A DNA stretch of 64,000 nucleotides from Roseiarcus sp963741405 (GCA_963741405.1 CAVUHX010000039.1:1-64000), one strand, 5' to 3'. Positions 9,341 to 17,377 are shown, numbered from the stretch's first letter. Notes: generated by a model from the letters alone, not told the origin. A program made the numbers and translations.

Positions 9341-10074
9341 GGCGGGGTCGACTACCGCGCCCCGCAGAGGGCCGACCGCTTAAGAGCACGAGGCGGCGGA
9401 GTTCGCCCGGCGGCGGAGGCTCCCGCCTGATCAAACGAGTCGGGCCCGAGAGGGTCTTCGGAAAATCCGGCGTATCCCATCTGCGTAGCCGTATCATCGC
9501 ACGCCGGATTCCGACAGCTCCCCCCACGGCCCGTCGGTTCGCGCCTGGGTTGCATGAGCGCAGGGCAGTTTCGGCTTTTCCCTGCTCCAGCGGCAAGGGG
9601 CCCTGTTTTTATGCGTAAGAGGGCAGAAACTTGCTCTGTTACTTGTTACAAACCGCTTATGTTACGTCATGGCAACTTGTCAACTTGTGTTCCAACCAAT
9701 TGGTAAAACGTATAAATTCCGGCCGAAGTCTGTCTGGCGCCGTGCGCGGCTTGCCCTGTTACCTTCACGGGAACAGGCCAAACAGGGGAAAATCCCTAAG
9801 CCCCGGGGCCCCGTCCGTTGTCAAGAAAAGCAAGAAAAGCCACCGAATGGACCCGGCATCGCGCGCCGGCTACTCTCCATATTTCCTGATTCTCCGTCGT
9901 ACATTCGGTTCAGCGGAAAGGAGCTCGCGCCCCTCCTCAAGCCGAGACGCAATTCCGGTCTCCCTGACGACGGCAACTCGACCCGATCGCATGCAACTCA
10001 TGCCGGAATGATCGCGATCGCGACCGCGGCCCTTACCCGGGCCTCGACCTGGGTCGAGGCGCTCCGCCGGCGGA
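9341..10074. other. Gene-free interval between the puh-side and puf-side blocks
   Basis: No convincing gene is seen here in either direction; the ORFs present lack recognisable protein character. The stretch 9640-9720 is markedly AT-richer than its surroundings and contains repeated TGTTAC units (near 9650, 9655 and 9668), GTCAACTTGTG, and the palindrome ACCAATTGGT. It could hold a promoter or a mobile-element scar. Confidence 0.4.
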
Positions 10075-10896
10075 TCAGCGATCGAATGCGACGACCTGAT
10101 AGAGGCCGCCGAAGACCGTCTGGCGCGCGACGTTTCGCATCGTATAGGACGCCGGCATGAAGCTCGCGATATCGTTGCGCCACAGATCGAGCGCGAACGG
10201 CTCAAGCAAGCGCAGCGCCGGCGGAAACAGGTAGCGAATGGGATTCCATCGCTGAGGCAGCGCATATTCGACGATGACGATCCGTCCGCCAGGCTTGACC
10301 ACCCGCAGCGTCCCCGCGAGCGTCTTTCGCCGCCATGAATCGGGCTGCTCGTGCAGCAGAAAGAAGAGCAGCGCGCGATCGTAGCTCGCCTCCGCGAAGT
10401 CGAGATCCGCCGCATCCATAACGAACGTGCGCAGGGAGTTGCATGGCGGGAGCTTCTTTCGCAGGTTCTCGATTTGCAGGGGAAGGACGTCGATGACATC
10501 GAGGCGGCCGGCCCCCTTGAGAACGCGCTCGTACAAGCGCTCCGTGACATTGCCGTAGGCGCTGGCGACCTGGAGCGTCGATCCGGGCAGGGCCGGGCCG
10601 AGCGCCTCCATCGCGGACTCCCGCAATTGCGCATAATTGCCGAGCAGGATCAGATTGATCAGCCACTGGCGCTCAAAGAACCGGATGGCGTTGGGATGGA
10701 CGTAGGCCCACCAATAGTGCTTCGGGAGATAGTCGGGTATGGACGCGGGAGGGCGCGGCGAGACGAGCGAGCAATGCGATGAGGCGGTGCGTTGATCACG
10801 CTGCGTACCGCCTTCGGCCGGGGAGGGGGCGGGAGGCGGAGGACCGTCGTCTGTACGTCGTCCGAACTCGCTGGTCAGAAAATCATCGAAAGCCAT
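10075..10896 (-). CDS. rquA: Rhodoquinone biosynthesis methyltransferase-like protein RquA
   Basis: RquA converts ubiquinone to rhodoquinone, the low-potential quinone used for anaerobic fumarate reduction. The protein (~273 residues from the ATG at 10896) is a class I SAM-methyltransferase-like fold. It shows RquA-type features: DYLPKHYWWAYVHP and FFERQWLINLILLGNY near the N-terminus, VASAYGNVTERLYERV, VIDVLPLQIENLR, FFLLHEQP and VVKPGGRIVIVEYALP. It lies just downstream of pufC on the same strand, 108 bp away. An upstream GTG at 10908 is an alternative start. Its presence predicts rhodoquinone in the membranes. Confidence 0.88.
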   Translation of the reverse strand: MAFDDFLTSEFGRRTDDGPPPPAPSPAEGGTQRDQRTASSHCSLVSPRPPASIPDYLPKHYWWAYVHPNAIRFFERQWLINLILLGNYAQLRESAMEALGPALPGSTLQVASAYGNVTERLYERVLKGAGRLDVIDVLPLQIENLRKKLPPCNSLRTFVMDAADLDFAEASYDRALLFFLLHEQPDSWRRKTLAGTLRVVKPGGRIVIVEYALPQRWNPIRYLFPPALRLLEPFALDLWRNDIASFMPASYTMRNVARQTVFGGLYQVVAFDR

Positions 10897-11003
10897 CATC
10901 AATCTCACATGGGCGCGGCTCTCACGCCTATGACAGGCGCCAGAACCGCTGGTTGCTCAGGTCTTAGCCGATAAGCGCTAGACAAAGAAGGGAGCGGCGA
11001 GCC

Positions 11004-12032
11004 CTATTTGGGCGACGCCGATCCACCGAGCTCCGGATAGTCCTTCGCAAGGCTTACGCCAAGTAGCGGCTTGCCCGCGCCCTGGTGGCAGGTTGCGCAG
11101 TTCGCCTTTGGCGCGTCGCCCAGCGGCCCAAGGCGGTTCGCCGGATAGACATCCTTCAGCGGATCGAGGTACGCATCGTTGAGATTCCGGACCATCTGAA
11201 TCCCGTGCCAAGCGGTCACCCGCTGCGGCGTGCTCTCAGACCATTGCCCAAACTCCCGCGTGTTGTGGCAGAAGGTGCAATTGACCCCGAGGGCAGTCGA
11301 GATGGCCATCATCAGCGAATAGGTCTGCTCGGTCGACTGGATCGACGCGCCGACTCCCGCCGGAAGGGCCTTTGTCGCCTGAACCCGTATGACGCCGGCC
11401 TTTTCCAGCAGAGGCGGATAGGGATCCTGCGACAAGGCGGTCGAACCGTTGGCCTTGTCCGGGTGGCCCATGCCGTCATTGGTTGCGGTAAAGCCGCCGG
11501 CGTGCGGCCAACCGGAGTTTTCGAACCAGACATTGGCCGGAACCGGTTGGCCCCGGTGGCACGTCCAGCAGACCACGCCGGTCGCCTGGACGTGCGTCTT
11601 CCAGTCGGTGTTGATGTGGCGGGTCATCTGCAGCATGCGGCGGGAGACCGTCTTGGCGTAAATGCCGTCGTCTTCCATCTTGTCGATGTTGTGGCAGTAG
11701 GCGCAGCCCTCCTTTGGCGCGACCCAGGTGGTGATCGCGGCCATCAGGGTGTTGAACTGGTCGACGCTCAGATCGGTCAGCACCTGGACGTTCTTGTAGA
11801 CGTCGACCGCGCGCGGACCTTCCGGAGACGCGGGGGGGATCGCATCCGGCAGGGCGTTGGCGCGTTTCAGACGCTGAACCGCCGCAGGCGTGGTGATCCG
11901 ATCCATGGCCAGGCCGCGATAGCCAATTTGCTGGCCGACAATCGGCGGCCGTGACCAACCCGCGGTGAACAGCATCGCGACCGTCAGCAAAGCGAACACG
12001 ATGGAACCGAGGAAAAGGGCTGCGATCCTCAT
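11004..12032 (-). CDS. pufC: Reaction-centre tetrahaem cytochrome c subunit
   Basis: PufC is the periplasmic cytochrome that re-reduces the photo-oxidised special pair. The 342-residue protein has an N-terminal hydrophobic segment (LFLGSIVFALLTVAMLFTAG) for membrane anchoring and four haem-attachment motifs in order: CAYCH, CWTCH, CTFCH, CATCH. The ATG overlaps the pufM stop (ATGA at 12029-12032), so translation is normally coupled to pufM. The gene is intact, but it lies downstream of the insertion sequence in pufM and may be cut off from the puf promoter by polarity. Confidence 0.96.
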   Translation of the reverse strand: MRIAALFLGSIVFALLTVAMLFTAGWSRPPIVGQQIGYRGLAMDRITTPAAVQRLKRANALPDAIPPASPEGPRAVDVYKNVQVLTDLSVDQFNTLMAAITTWVAPKEGCAYCHNIDKMEDDGIYAKTVSRRMLQMTRHINTDWKTHVQATGVVCWTCHRGQPVPANVWFENSGWPHAGGFTATNDGMGHPDKANGSTALSQDPYPPLLEKAGVIRVQATKALPAGVGASIQSTEQTYSLMMAISTALGVNCTFCHNTREFGQWSESTPQRVTAWHGIQMVRNLNDAYLDPLKDVYPANRLGPLGDAPKANCATCHQGAGKPLLGVSLAKDYPELGGSASPK

Positions 12033-12376
12033 TGGACGGCTCCCGATGCTGGGTCGACGACCGGCGGGAACATCTGCGGATAGGCAGGAGCAAGTCCGTG
12101 ATGCACGCCCCAAAGATACCAATTGTCGACGACTGTCCCGGTGAGCAGGATTCCGATGCCCCCGGTGAACGGAACAAGCACCGCGAACCACCACGCCCAG
12201 CGATGGATCGATTCCATCGTGGCGTTGAAGCCCATGGTCCACCTCCAGAACAAGGCGGCGCGTTCGGCGGCCGTGCCCCGGTCAAGCATCTGTTCGACCT
12301 CGCGCTCGCCGCCATACCGGCCGACCGCGAGGATGGTCGCGCCATGCATGGCGAACAGCAGGGCCGAGCCGTACAG
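12029..12376 (-). pseudogene. pufM: pufM 3' fragment (after the insertion sequence)
   Basis: This is the C-terminal ~115 residues of the M subunit, beginning in helix D with LYGSALLFAMHGATILAV and continuing through GGEREVEQ and RWTMGFNATMESIHRWAWWF to the stop that overlaps pufC. It contains the iron-ligand histidine region (AMHGATIL) and the final helix. The first nine bases on its IS-side end (12368-12376) are the target duplication GCCGTACAG. An open reading frame extending upstream to 12586 is a chance fusion with the IS end. Confidence 0.95.
12368..12376. repeat. Left 9-bp target-site duplication of the pufM insertion
   Basis: GCCGTACAG here is repeated exactly at 13797-13805 on the other side of the element. 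Deleting the IS plus one copy restores the pufM reading frame across LYG-SALLF. Confidence 0.95.
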
Positions 12377-13796
12377 CAGCAATTCTAAAAGAGGGTCGGG
12401 ATGATTTTTTCGCTGGGGGATTCCCAAATCAGCGGAAACATGATTTACGCTGGGGATGGAGATCTTGGCGTCGCTTTTGTCTGGCCTGAAGGCGGTTTGC
12501 AAGGCGTTTCCGGACCCTCGCAAGGGGCGGAGCGGCAATATTGCGATGGCGGATTTCGGTCTGTCGGCCTTCGCGATGTTTTTCATGCAGAGCGCGTCTT
12601 TTCTGTCCTTTCAGCGTAGGCTGGAGAAAGGTCAGGGACGGTCGAACTGCCAAACCCTTTTTGGCATCGAGAAGATCCCTTCCGACAATTATATCAGGGA
12701 CATGCTCGACGGCGCGGATCCTGCTCTTCTTTCGCCCTGCTTCGAGGACACGGAGCGTCTGCTGCTCGAACCGGCGATGCGCGAGGCTTTCGGCCGGCTG
12801 GGCGGCCGAGCGCTCGTGGCCCTCGACGGGACCGAGTATTTTTGCAGCCAGAGGATCGCCTGCCCGCATTGCCAGACGCGCAAGCGCAGCAACGGCAAGG
12901 TCGAAAGCTATCATTCCATGCTGTGCGCGACGGTTGTCGCGCCGGGACATTCCAAGGTGGTCCCGCTCGCGCCGGAGTTCATCGTCAAACAGGACGGCGC
13001 CGAGAAGCAGGACTGCGAGCGCAACGCGGTCAAACGCTGGCTCATGCAGCACGGCGCGCGCCTGAAGCCCCTGCGACCGGTGTATCTGGGCGACGATCTG
13101 TTCGCCTGCCAGAGCGTGGTCGAGAGGCTCGCGGACAACGGCGACGATTTCATCTTCACCTGCAAGGAGACCTCGCACAAGGCGCTCTACGACTTCATCA
13201 ATGGAGCCGAACTCACGCGTCATGAGGTCCAAGTCCGCAAAGGCAAGACGCGCCAGACGCATCGCTACCGGTTCGTCGAGAAGGTTCCGCTGCGCGACGG
13301 CAAGGACGCCGTGCTGGTCAACTGGATCGGCTTCGACAGCCTCAACGCCAAGGGCGCAGTCACATACAAGATGGCCTTCGTTACCTCGCTGCCGGTCGCC
13401 AAGAGCAACGTCGCCGAGATCGCCGCTTGCGGCCGCGCAAGGTGGAAGATCGAGAACGAAGGTTTCAACGTCCTGAAAAACAACGGCTACGAGCTTGAAC
13501 ACAATTTCGGGCACGGCGAGACCAATCTGGCCATGACGCTCGCCGCGCTCAACTTGCTCGCCTTCGCCTGGCATACGGTTCTCGACCTTCTCGAACCGCC
13601 CTGGCGAAAAGCGAGAGAGGCGGCGGAAAAGCGAACGAGCTTCTTTGCTCATCTTGCAACCCTGACCACCCTGGCGGTCTTCCCCGCCTGGTCCGATCTC
13701 CTCGAAGCCCTCGCCACCTTCATAATCCCACCCCACCTCCTCACAACCCAAAAAATCGAATAGGACCCTCGCCACGGCCGACTTTTAGAATTGCTG
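12377..13796 (+). mobile_element. Complete 1,420-bp insertion sequence disrupting pufM
   Basis: The element begins CAGCAATTCTAAAAG at 12377 and ends with the exact inverted complement CTTTTAGAATTGCTG at 13796, a 15-bp perfect terminal inverted repeat. It is bounded by a 9-bp direct repeat and carries one transposase gene spanning almost its whole length. All parts look intact, so it is a recent and potentially active insertion. The family is not certain: the transposase is DDE, IS4-superfamily-like, and may belong to a group annotated ISNCY. Confidence 0.95.
12456..13763 (+). CDS. IS4-like DDE transposase
   Basis: This is a 435-residue transposase. An N-terminal region (FPDPRKGRSGNIAMADFGL) precedes a catalytic core with acidic residues in VALDGTEYF (about residue 124), YLGDDLFACQ (about 211) and RWKIENEGFNVLKNNGYELE (about 330), the DDE arrangement and YREK-like C-terminal helix pattern of IS4-type enzymes. 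A CPHC motif (near 136) may bind metal. The gene is in frame and complete and is transcribed opposite to pufM. No frameshift is seen here, in contrast to neighbouring genes. Confidence 0.9.
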   Translation: MEILASLLSGLKAVCKAFPDPRKGRSGNIAMADFGLSAFAMFFMQSASFLSFQRRLEKGQGRSNCQTLFGIEKIPSDNYIRDMLDGADPALLSPCFEDTERLLLEPAMREAFGRLGGRALVALDGTEYFCSQRIACPHCQTRKRSNGKVESYHSMLCATVVAPGHSKVVPLAPEFIVKQDGAEKQDCERNAVKRWLMQHGARLKPLRPVYLGDDLFACQSVVERLADNGDDFIFTCKETSHKALYDFINGAELTRHEVQVRKGKTRQTHRYRFVEKVPLRDGKDAVLVNWIGFDSLNAKGAVTYKMAFVTSLPVAKSNVAEIAACGRARWKIENEGFNVLKNNGYELEHNFGHGETNLAMTLAALNLLAFAWHTVLDLLEPPWRKAREAAEKRTSFFAHLATLTTLAVFPAWSDLLEALATFIIPPHLLTTQKIE

Positions 13797-13805
13797 GCCG
13801 TACAG
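13797..13805. repeat. Right 9-bp target-site duplication of the pufM insertion
   Basis: GCCGTACAG is identical to 12368-12376 and directly abuts the right terminal inverted repeat of the element. Confidence 0.95.
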
Positions 13806-14427
13806 GAACGCGATTGAGAGCATGTGGAAGGGGTTGTAGAACAGGTTGCCGTAGCGAATCGAAAACGCGGCAGTCCAGTCTAGATGTGGGAAGATGCCGA
13901 AGGGAACAGCTTCGCTCCAGTGTCCCATCAACAGCGGCCGAATGAATCCGAGCACGAGATAGAGCCAGATCGCCGATGCGAAGGCCCAGGCGGTGTGCGT
14001 GCCTAGCCCCAGCTCTCGGGCGCGCCGGTACATGCGCGCCCACCACAGCAAGATCGACGTCGTCAGGAACAGGCCGGCCATCAGCCACCAGCCGCCCTCG
14101 TTGAGCGGCGGGATACGCAGGCCGTACTCCGGTTTTGGAGGCTCGAGCGCAAGCCAGGGGAGCTGGCGTACGAACTCGATCGGGCTCCAGTGGACGGAGG
14201 CCCACATGTTGAGGCCGATGATCTCGAACGCCGCAAATCCGAAGATGAGCGACAGCATGCCGAGGTAGCCAAGGTAGATCGGACCGATCTGGGCGTTGCC
14301 GATGAAGCCGAGCAGATACACGAACGCGCCCGGACCCAATCTCTCGATGCGAGAGGAGGCGACGCCCATTTCCGGTTCGGCAGGCCGAACCTGAACCTGA
14401 GTGAAGATGTTTTTGATAAGTGGACAC
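13797..14427 (-). pseudogene. pufM: pufM 5' fragment (before the insertion sequence)
   Basis: This is the N-terminal two thirds of the reaction-centre M subunit: NIFTQVQVRPAEPEMGV, LLGFIGNAQIGPIYLGYLG, HLDWTAAFSIRYGNLFYNPF and HMLSIAFLYG, where the IS (target copy 13797-13805) cuts helix D. The GTG at 14427 with the upstream GGAAGAGGAGA is the likely start (VSTYQ). The frame then shifts at a T-run of five (14410-14414) where four would give TYQNIFTQV. Repaired and joined to the 3' part, the protein would be ~322 residues, normal for PufM. The cut separates the special-pair histidine (NPFH) from the iron ligand (AMHG). Confidence 0.93.
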
Positions 14428-14446
14428 GAGAACGTCTCCTCTTCCG

Positions 14447-15271
14447 CTAGCGCCAGATCGGGAGGTTGAGCCACCAATCCCACCACTCGGGCCAGCCGCG
14501 GGTCCAGAACGGACCACTGATGATGATACAGACTGCGCTCCAGAAGACTGCGGAGAGCGCAGGGAAAAGACCAAGCCGGTGGATGCCCAGCGTGCCGATC
14601 GAGTAGCCGATCGCATCACGGAAGAAGCTGTCTTCGTATTCGGTCGGACGAACCGCGTCTCCTGGCGGCGGATTGGCCGCCGAAAGGATCAGGGCTCCGT
14701 GCATGGCGAGCGCCAGCGCTGTCGTGAAGAAGAACGACACCGCGAGCATATGCGCAGGATTGTAATGGAAGTGGAGGTACTGATAGCCGGTGTTCGACAC
14801 CCAATCGAGGTGGCTCAGGATCCCGTAGGGAAATCCATAGCCCCACGCGCCCATGAGCATGGGCCGAACCACCACGAGCGCGACATAGGCGAAGATCGCC
14901 ATGCTGAAAGCGAGGGGAACGTGCAGGCCCATGCCGAGCTTGCGGCAGATCTCGACCTCGCGCAGCGCCCAGGACACGAAGGCGCCGATTGCGCACACCG
15001 TGATGATCTGCCAGAGACCCCCCGCCTTGAGTGGGGCAAGCGCCAGTCCGTAACTTATGTCCGGAGGGGCGATGCTTATGCGCCAGATGTTCCAGGTTGG
15101 GCCGATCGCCGCCCCGTAGACGATCATCGCCGTTCCGACCGCGGCAAAGATGATCGTCGTCACCCCGAAGAAGCCGACGTAGAAGGGTCCGACCCAGAAG
15201 TCGAACATATCGCCACCGACGAGGGTGCCCCCCCCCACTCGGTATTTGCGTTCAAAATTCAGCATCGCCAC
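14447..15271 (-). CDS. pufL: Photosynthetic reaction centre L subunit
   Basis: PufL is the five-helix core subunit binding the special pair, accessory pigments and QB. It is a complete 274-residue ORF with GTG start (VAMLNFERKYRVGGGTL), GPFYVGFFGVTT, the pigment-binding HFHYNPAHMLAVSFFF segment, LALAMHGALILS and the terminal WWDWWLNLPIWR. GGAG lies upstream of the GTG, and an ATG two codons in is the alternative start. The stop is 20 bp before pufM. Unlike pufM and pufB it is undamaged. Confidence 0.97.
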   Translation of the reverse strand: MAMLNFERKYRVGGGTLVGGDMFDFWVGPFYVGFFGVTTIIFAAVGTAMIVYGAAIGPTWNIWRISIAPPDISYGLALAPLKAGGLWQIITVCAIGAFVSWALREVEICRKLGMGLHVPLAFSMAIFAYVALVVVRPMLMGAWGYGFPYGILSHLDWVSNTGYQYLHFHYNPAHMLAVSFFFTTALALAMHGALILSAANPPPGDAVRPTEYEDSFFRDAIGYSIGTLGIHRLGLFPALSAVFWSAVCIIISGPFWTRGWPEWWDWWLNLPIWR

Positions 15272-15510
15272 GGTCGTTCTCCGTGCTTGTGTTCAAATTG
15301 CCTGCGCCATGTGAGGGACCGCCTGACGCATTTGAGGCACTTCGCGACTCGGTCGCTTGCGTCCCACGCTCATCTTTCTCTGATCCTCGCACGCGCTGAC
15401 GCGTCTTCGAGTTCGTCCAAGGGACGTCTTGCCCAACGCCGCGCCTGCTCACCCGCTCGACGAGACGGGCGCTTTCGCTTTCCTTGCGGCTCGAAAGTCC
15501 CGTTCCGTCG

Positions 15511-15539
15511 CCGGCGGGCGCGGTGTCCGCGCCCGCCGG
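15511..15539. promoter_or_regulatory. Intercistronic pufA-pufL hairpin
   Basis: A perfect 13-bp stem (CCGGCGGGCGCGG / CCGCGCCCGCCGG) with a TGT loop lies between the pufA stop (15564) and pufL start (15271). Stem-loops at this place in purple bacteria stabilise the pufBA transcript and lower pufLM expression, giving the high LH1 to reaction centre ratio. The same role is inferred here. The rest of 15272-15563 shows no gene. Confidence 0.75.
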
Positions 15540-15563
15540 TGAAGCCCCTTTCGGAGCCTCCGG

Positions 15564-15758
15564 TCATCCGATGTCGGTCAGCAACAGCGATTGGGTCGTC
15601 TGATTGATCATGCCTGTCTTGGTGGCGTGACCCTCCAGCCAGTTGAAGCGATCGGTGCTGAGGAGAATGAAGTGGATGACGAGCGCCAGCACGAGCAGAA
15701 ACGCGAACACCCCGATGAGCGCCCTTCGGGGATCGAACAGCAGCCATACCCGGTACAT
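15564..15758 (-). CDS. pufA: LH1 alpha subunit
   Basis: This is a 64-residue light-harvesting polypeptide: YRVWLLFDPRRALIGVFAF, one membrane helix with the bacteriochlorophyll-ligand histidine in LVIHFILLS, then TDRFNWLEG and a C-terminal tail. SD GGGAGG lies before the ATG. This is the complete copy. A second, truncated copy of its first 27 codons lies at 16735-16815 beyond a transposase fragment, so this copy is separated from the intact pufB start by ~1 kb. Confidence 0.95.
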   Translation of the reverse strand: MYRVWLLFDPRRALIGVFAFLLVLALVIHFILLSTDRFNWLEGHATKTGMINQTTQSLLLTDIG

Positions 15759-15921
15759 GCGTGTTCCTCCCTAGCTCAGCAGCGACAAAGCGCTGTGGAC
15801 CGTGCTGACGGCGCCATCGAGCAATGCGTAGCCCTTGGGGCCGGGGATTCACGGCCGCCACATCCACACAAGAATGTGCGGGACGATGGCGATCACCGTG
15901 AAGAAGATGAAGCTGGTGACG
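15678..15921. repeat. Left copy of a 244-bp direct repeat (pufA start plus pufB 3' part)
   Basis: The segment matches 16735-16978 except for about three substitutions, all in the pufB part (near 15848, 15880 and 15905). One makes a stop in pufB (W to TGA). It ends exactly where the transposase fragment begins. Confidence 0.92.
15771..15921 (-). pseudogene. pufB: pufB 3' fragment, duplicated and degenerate
   Basis: This is the C-terminal part of the LH1 beta subunit (VTSFIFFTVIAIVPHILVWM) cut at 15921 by the transposase fragment. Compared with the other copy it has a stop in place of the tryptophan after WMWRP, proline instead of alanine before the ligand histidine, and phenylalanine for isoleucine. 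It cannot make a product and appears to be the by-product of a local duplication. Confidence 0.88.
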
Positions 15922-16670
15922 CATGGAATGGGCGCTCGCTCGCCGAAGAGCCGATCGTCCGATTGATCCTTGACGGAACGGTCGCGCGTGTCCGGCTCGA
16001 CAAAAAGGCGACCTCGATCTCGTTGCTCGTCGCGCTCGGCGTACGCGCCGACGGCCAGAAGATGCTGCTCGCGATCAAGAGCATGGGCGGTGAGAGCGAG
16101 GCCGCCTGGCGCGCGCTGCTCGACGATCTGGTCCGGCGCGGATTGCCAACGCCGGAGCTGGTCGTGATCGACGGCGCGCCGGGCCTCGAAAGGGCGCTGT
16201 CGGCGCTGTGGCCCGACATGGCTGTCCAACGCTGCACCGTGCACAAGCATCGCAATCTCCTCGCCCATGCGCGAGCGCCTGCACGAGGAAATCTCGAACG
16301 ACTACCGCGACATGATCTACGCCGCAACGCGCGGCGAGGTCGAGACCCAGCGCAAGGCGTTCATCCGCAAATGGCGCCTCAAATGCCGCGCCGTCGCCGA
16401 CAGCCTGGAGGAAGCCGGCGACAAGCTCTTCACCTTCACGCGGTTCCCGCCGAGCCAATGGAAGTCGATCCGAACCTCGAACGCGATCGAGCGACTGCAC
16501 GAGGAGTTCAAGCGCCGGATCAAGACCCAGACCGTGCTGCCCTGCGCCGAGACCGCCGCCATGCTGTTCTGGGCGCTGCCGCCTCGGGTCAGATCACCAT
16601 GCGCAAGGTCGACGGATGGCAGACCCTCGCCGAGAAACCCGTCGATCAGATCATTGACCTCGCCGCATGA
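15922..16670 (+). pseudogene. IS256-family transposase, 5'-truncated and frameshifted
   Basis: About 245 residues of the mutator-type transposase are seen, starting at RSLAEEPIVRLILDGTVARV. The catalytic acids lie in LILDGTVARV, ELVVIDGAPGLERAL and SNAIERLHEEFKRR. The frame changes near 16262 (LLAHA / RLHEEISNDY) and again near 16580 (LFWAL / ASGQITMRKVDGW). The N-terminal ~150 residues are absent. It cannot be active. Confidence 0.9.
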
Positions 16671-16734
16671 TTGGATAACTTCATGTCGCCCGAAGACGCG
16701 CCAGATCAATTCCAACACAAGTCGCGACGGGACC
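15922..16734 (+). mobile_element. Truncated IS256-like element within pufBA
   Basis: 813 bp bounded on both sides by the 244-bp pufBA repeat. It holds the C-terminal half of an IS256-family transposase and, after its stop, ~64 bp ending in AAGTCGCGACGGGACC that look like an element terminus. The 5' half, including the left end, is missing. IS256 elements normally duplicate 8-9 bp, so the 244-bp flanking repeats need another explanation (tandem duplication, recombination or misassembly). Confidence 0.85.
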
Positions 16735-16815
16735 GACGAGCGCCAGCACGAGCAGAAACGCGAACACCCCGATGAGCGCCCTTCGGGGATCGAACAGCAG
16801 CCATACCCGGTACAT
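16735..16815 (-). pseudogene. pufA: pufA 5' fragment
   Basis: The first 27 codons of pufA (MYRVWLLFDPRRALIGVFAF, then LLVLALV) follow the intact pufB stop with the normal spacing and SD, then run into the transposase fragment. The helix is cut before the ligand histidine, so no functional alpha subunit can come from this copy. Confidence 0.88.
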
Positions 16816-16978
16816 GCGTGTTCCTCCCTAGCTCAGCAGCGACAAAGCGCTGTGGACCGTGCTGACGGCGCCATCGAGCAATGCGTAGCCCTTGGGGCCG
16901 GGGATCCACGGCCGCCACATCCACACAAGAATGTGCGCGACGATGGCGATCACCGTGAAGATGATGAAGCTGGTGACG
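16735..16978. repeat. Right copy of the 244-bp pufBA direct repeat
   Basis: This copy begins immediately after the transposase fragment and continues without break into the 5' end of pufB, so it is the copy attached to the native upstream sequence. Confidence 0.92.
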
Positions 16979-17045
16979 AACAGGGAATGGAACTCCTGCG
17001 CCTCCGCTTCACCGACAGAGACGATCTGTCATCGTTAGTGGCCAT
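16828..17045 (-). CDS. pufB: LH1 beta subunit, frameshifted near the N-terminus
   Basis: This is the complete-length copy of pufB: ATG at 17045 (MATNDDRSSLS), then in another frame EAEAQEFHSLFVTSFIIF, the ligand histidine in VAHILVWMWRPW, IPGPKGY and a short tail to the TAG at 16828. The frame break lies near 17012-17016, where one base is missing. Repaired, it would be about 72 residues, longer than many beta subunits because of the tail after GPKGY. GAGGT upstream serves as SD. It is separated from intact pufA by the IS256-like insertion. Confidence 0.85.
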
Positions 17046-17107
17046 ATCTTGACCTCCGTTTGAGATACCGCGCACGCCCTACGCGGCGAGATTGTCGAGA
17101 CTCTCCG

Positions 17108-17377
17108 TCACGACAGGCGTTCCGGGCAGTGGCGCCGCTCGGATGAGTGCAACATCGATCTGGCCATCAGCGCGTATGATGCGGCGACCGACGCTTGGGA
17201 CTGCGCTTCGGCAAGCAAGGCTCCGCGCGTCGGGTTTTCGTCCTCGTGCCTGAGGCCGGCGACCAGACGGCGGCCGCCTTCCGCCAGAACAAAGAGGGGC
17301 AACAGAGCGCAATAGATCATTCGGCCGTCCACCCCCTCATGGCGATGCGCCGGGCTCGTGTTCAATGCGATCTGCAT
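17108..17377 (-). CDS. pufQ: PufQ-like protein
   Basis: This 89-residue ORF overlaps the bchZ end by 16 bp and precedes pufB, the standard place of pufQ, whose product promotes bacteriochlorophyll supply to the pigment-protein complexes. It has a hydrophobic segment (MIYCALLPLFVLAEGG) and the family-like tail SYALMARSMLHS with PERLS at the end. An alternative frame (ORF 17079-17312) overlaps the second half, so an indel near the C-terminus cannot be excluded. The assignment rests mainly on position, size and the hydrophobic stretch. Confidence 0.65.
   Translation of the reverse strand: MQIALNTSPAHRHEGVDGRMIYCALLPLFVLAEGGRRLVAGLRHEDENPTRGALLAEAQSQASVAASYALMARSMLHSSERRHCPERLS

Noticed and set aside
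12029..12586. Apparent 185-residue protein ending in PufM sequence
   Set aside because: The first ~70 residues are IS-end sequence fused by chance to the pufM 3' fragment.
12429..13775. 448-codon minus-strand ORF in the insertion sequence
   Set aside because: Mirror of the transposase codon bias; no recognisable domain, and the plus strand has DDE motifs.
15771..16268. Possible second functional LH1 beta gene
   Set aside because: The fragment has an internal stop and is joined to antisense transposase sequence; only a duplication remnant.
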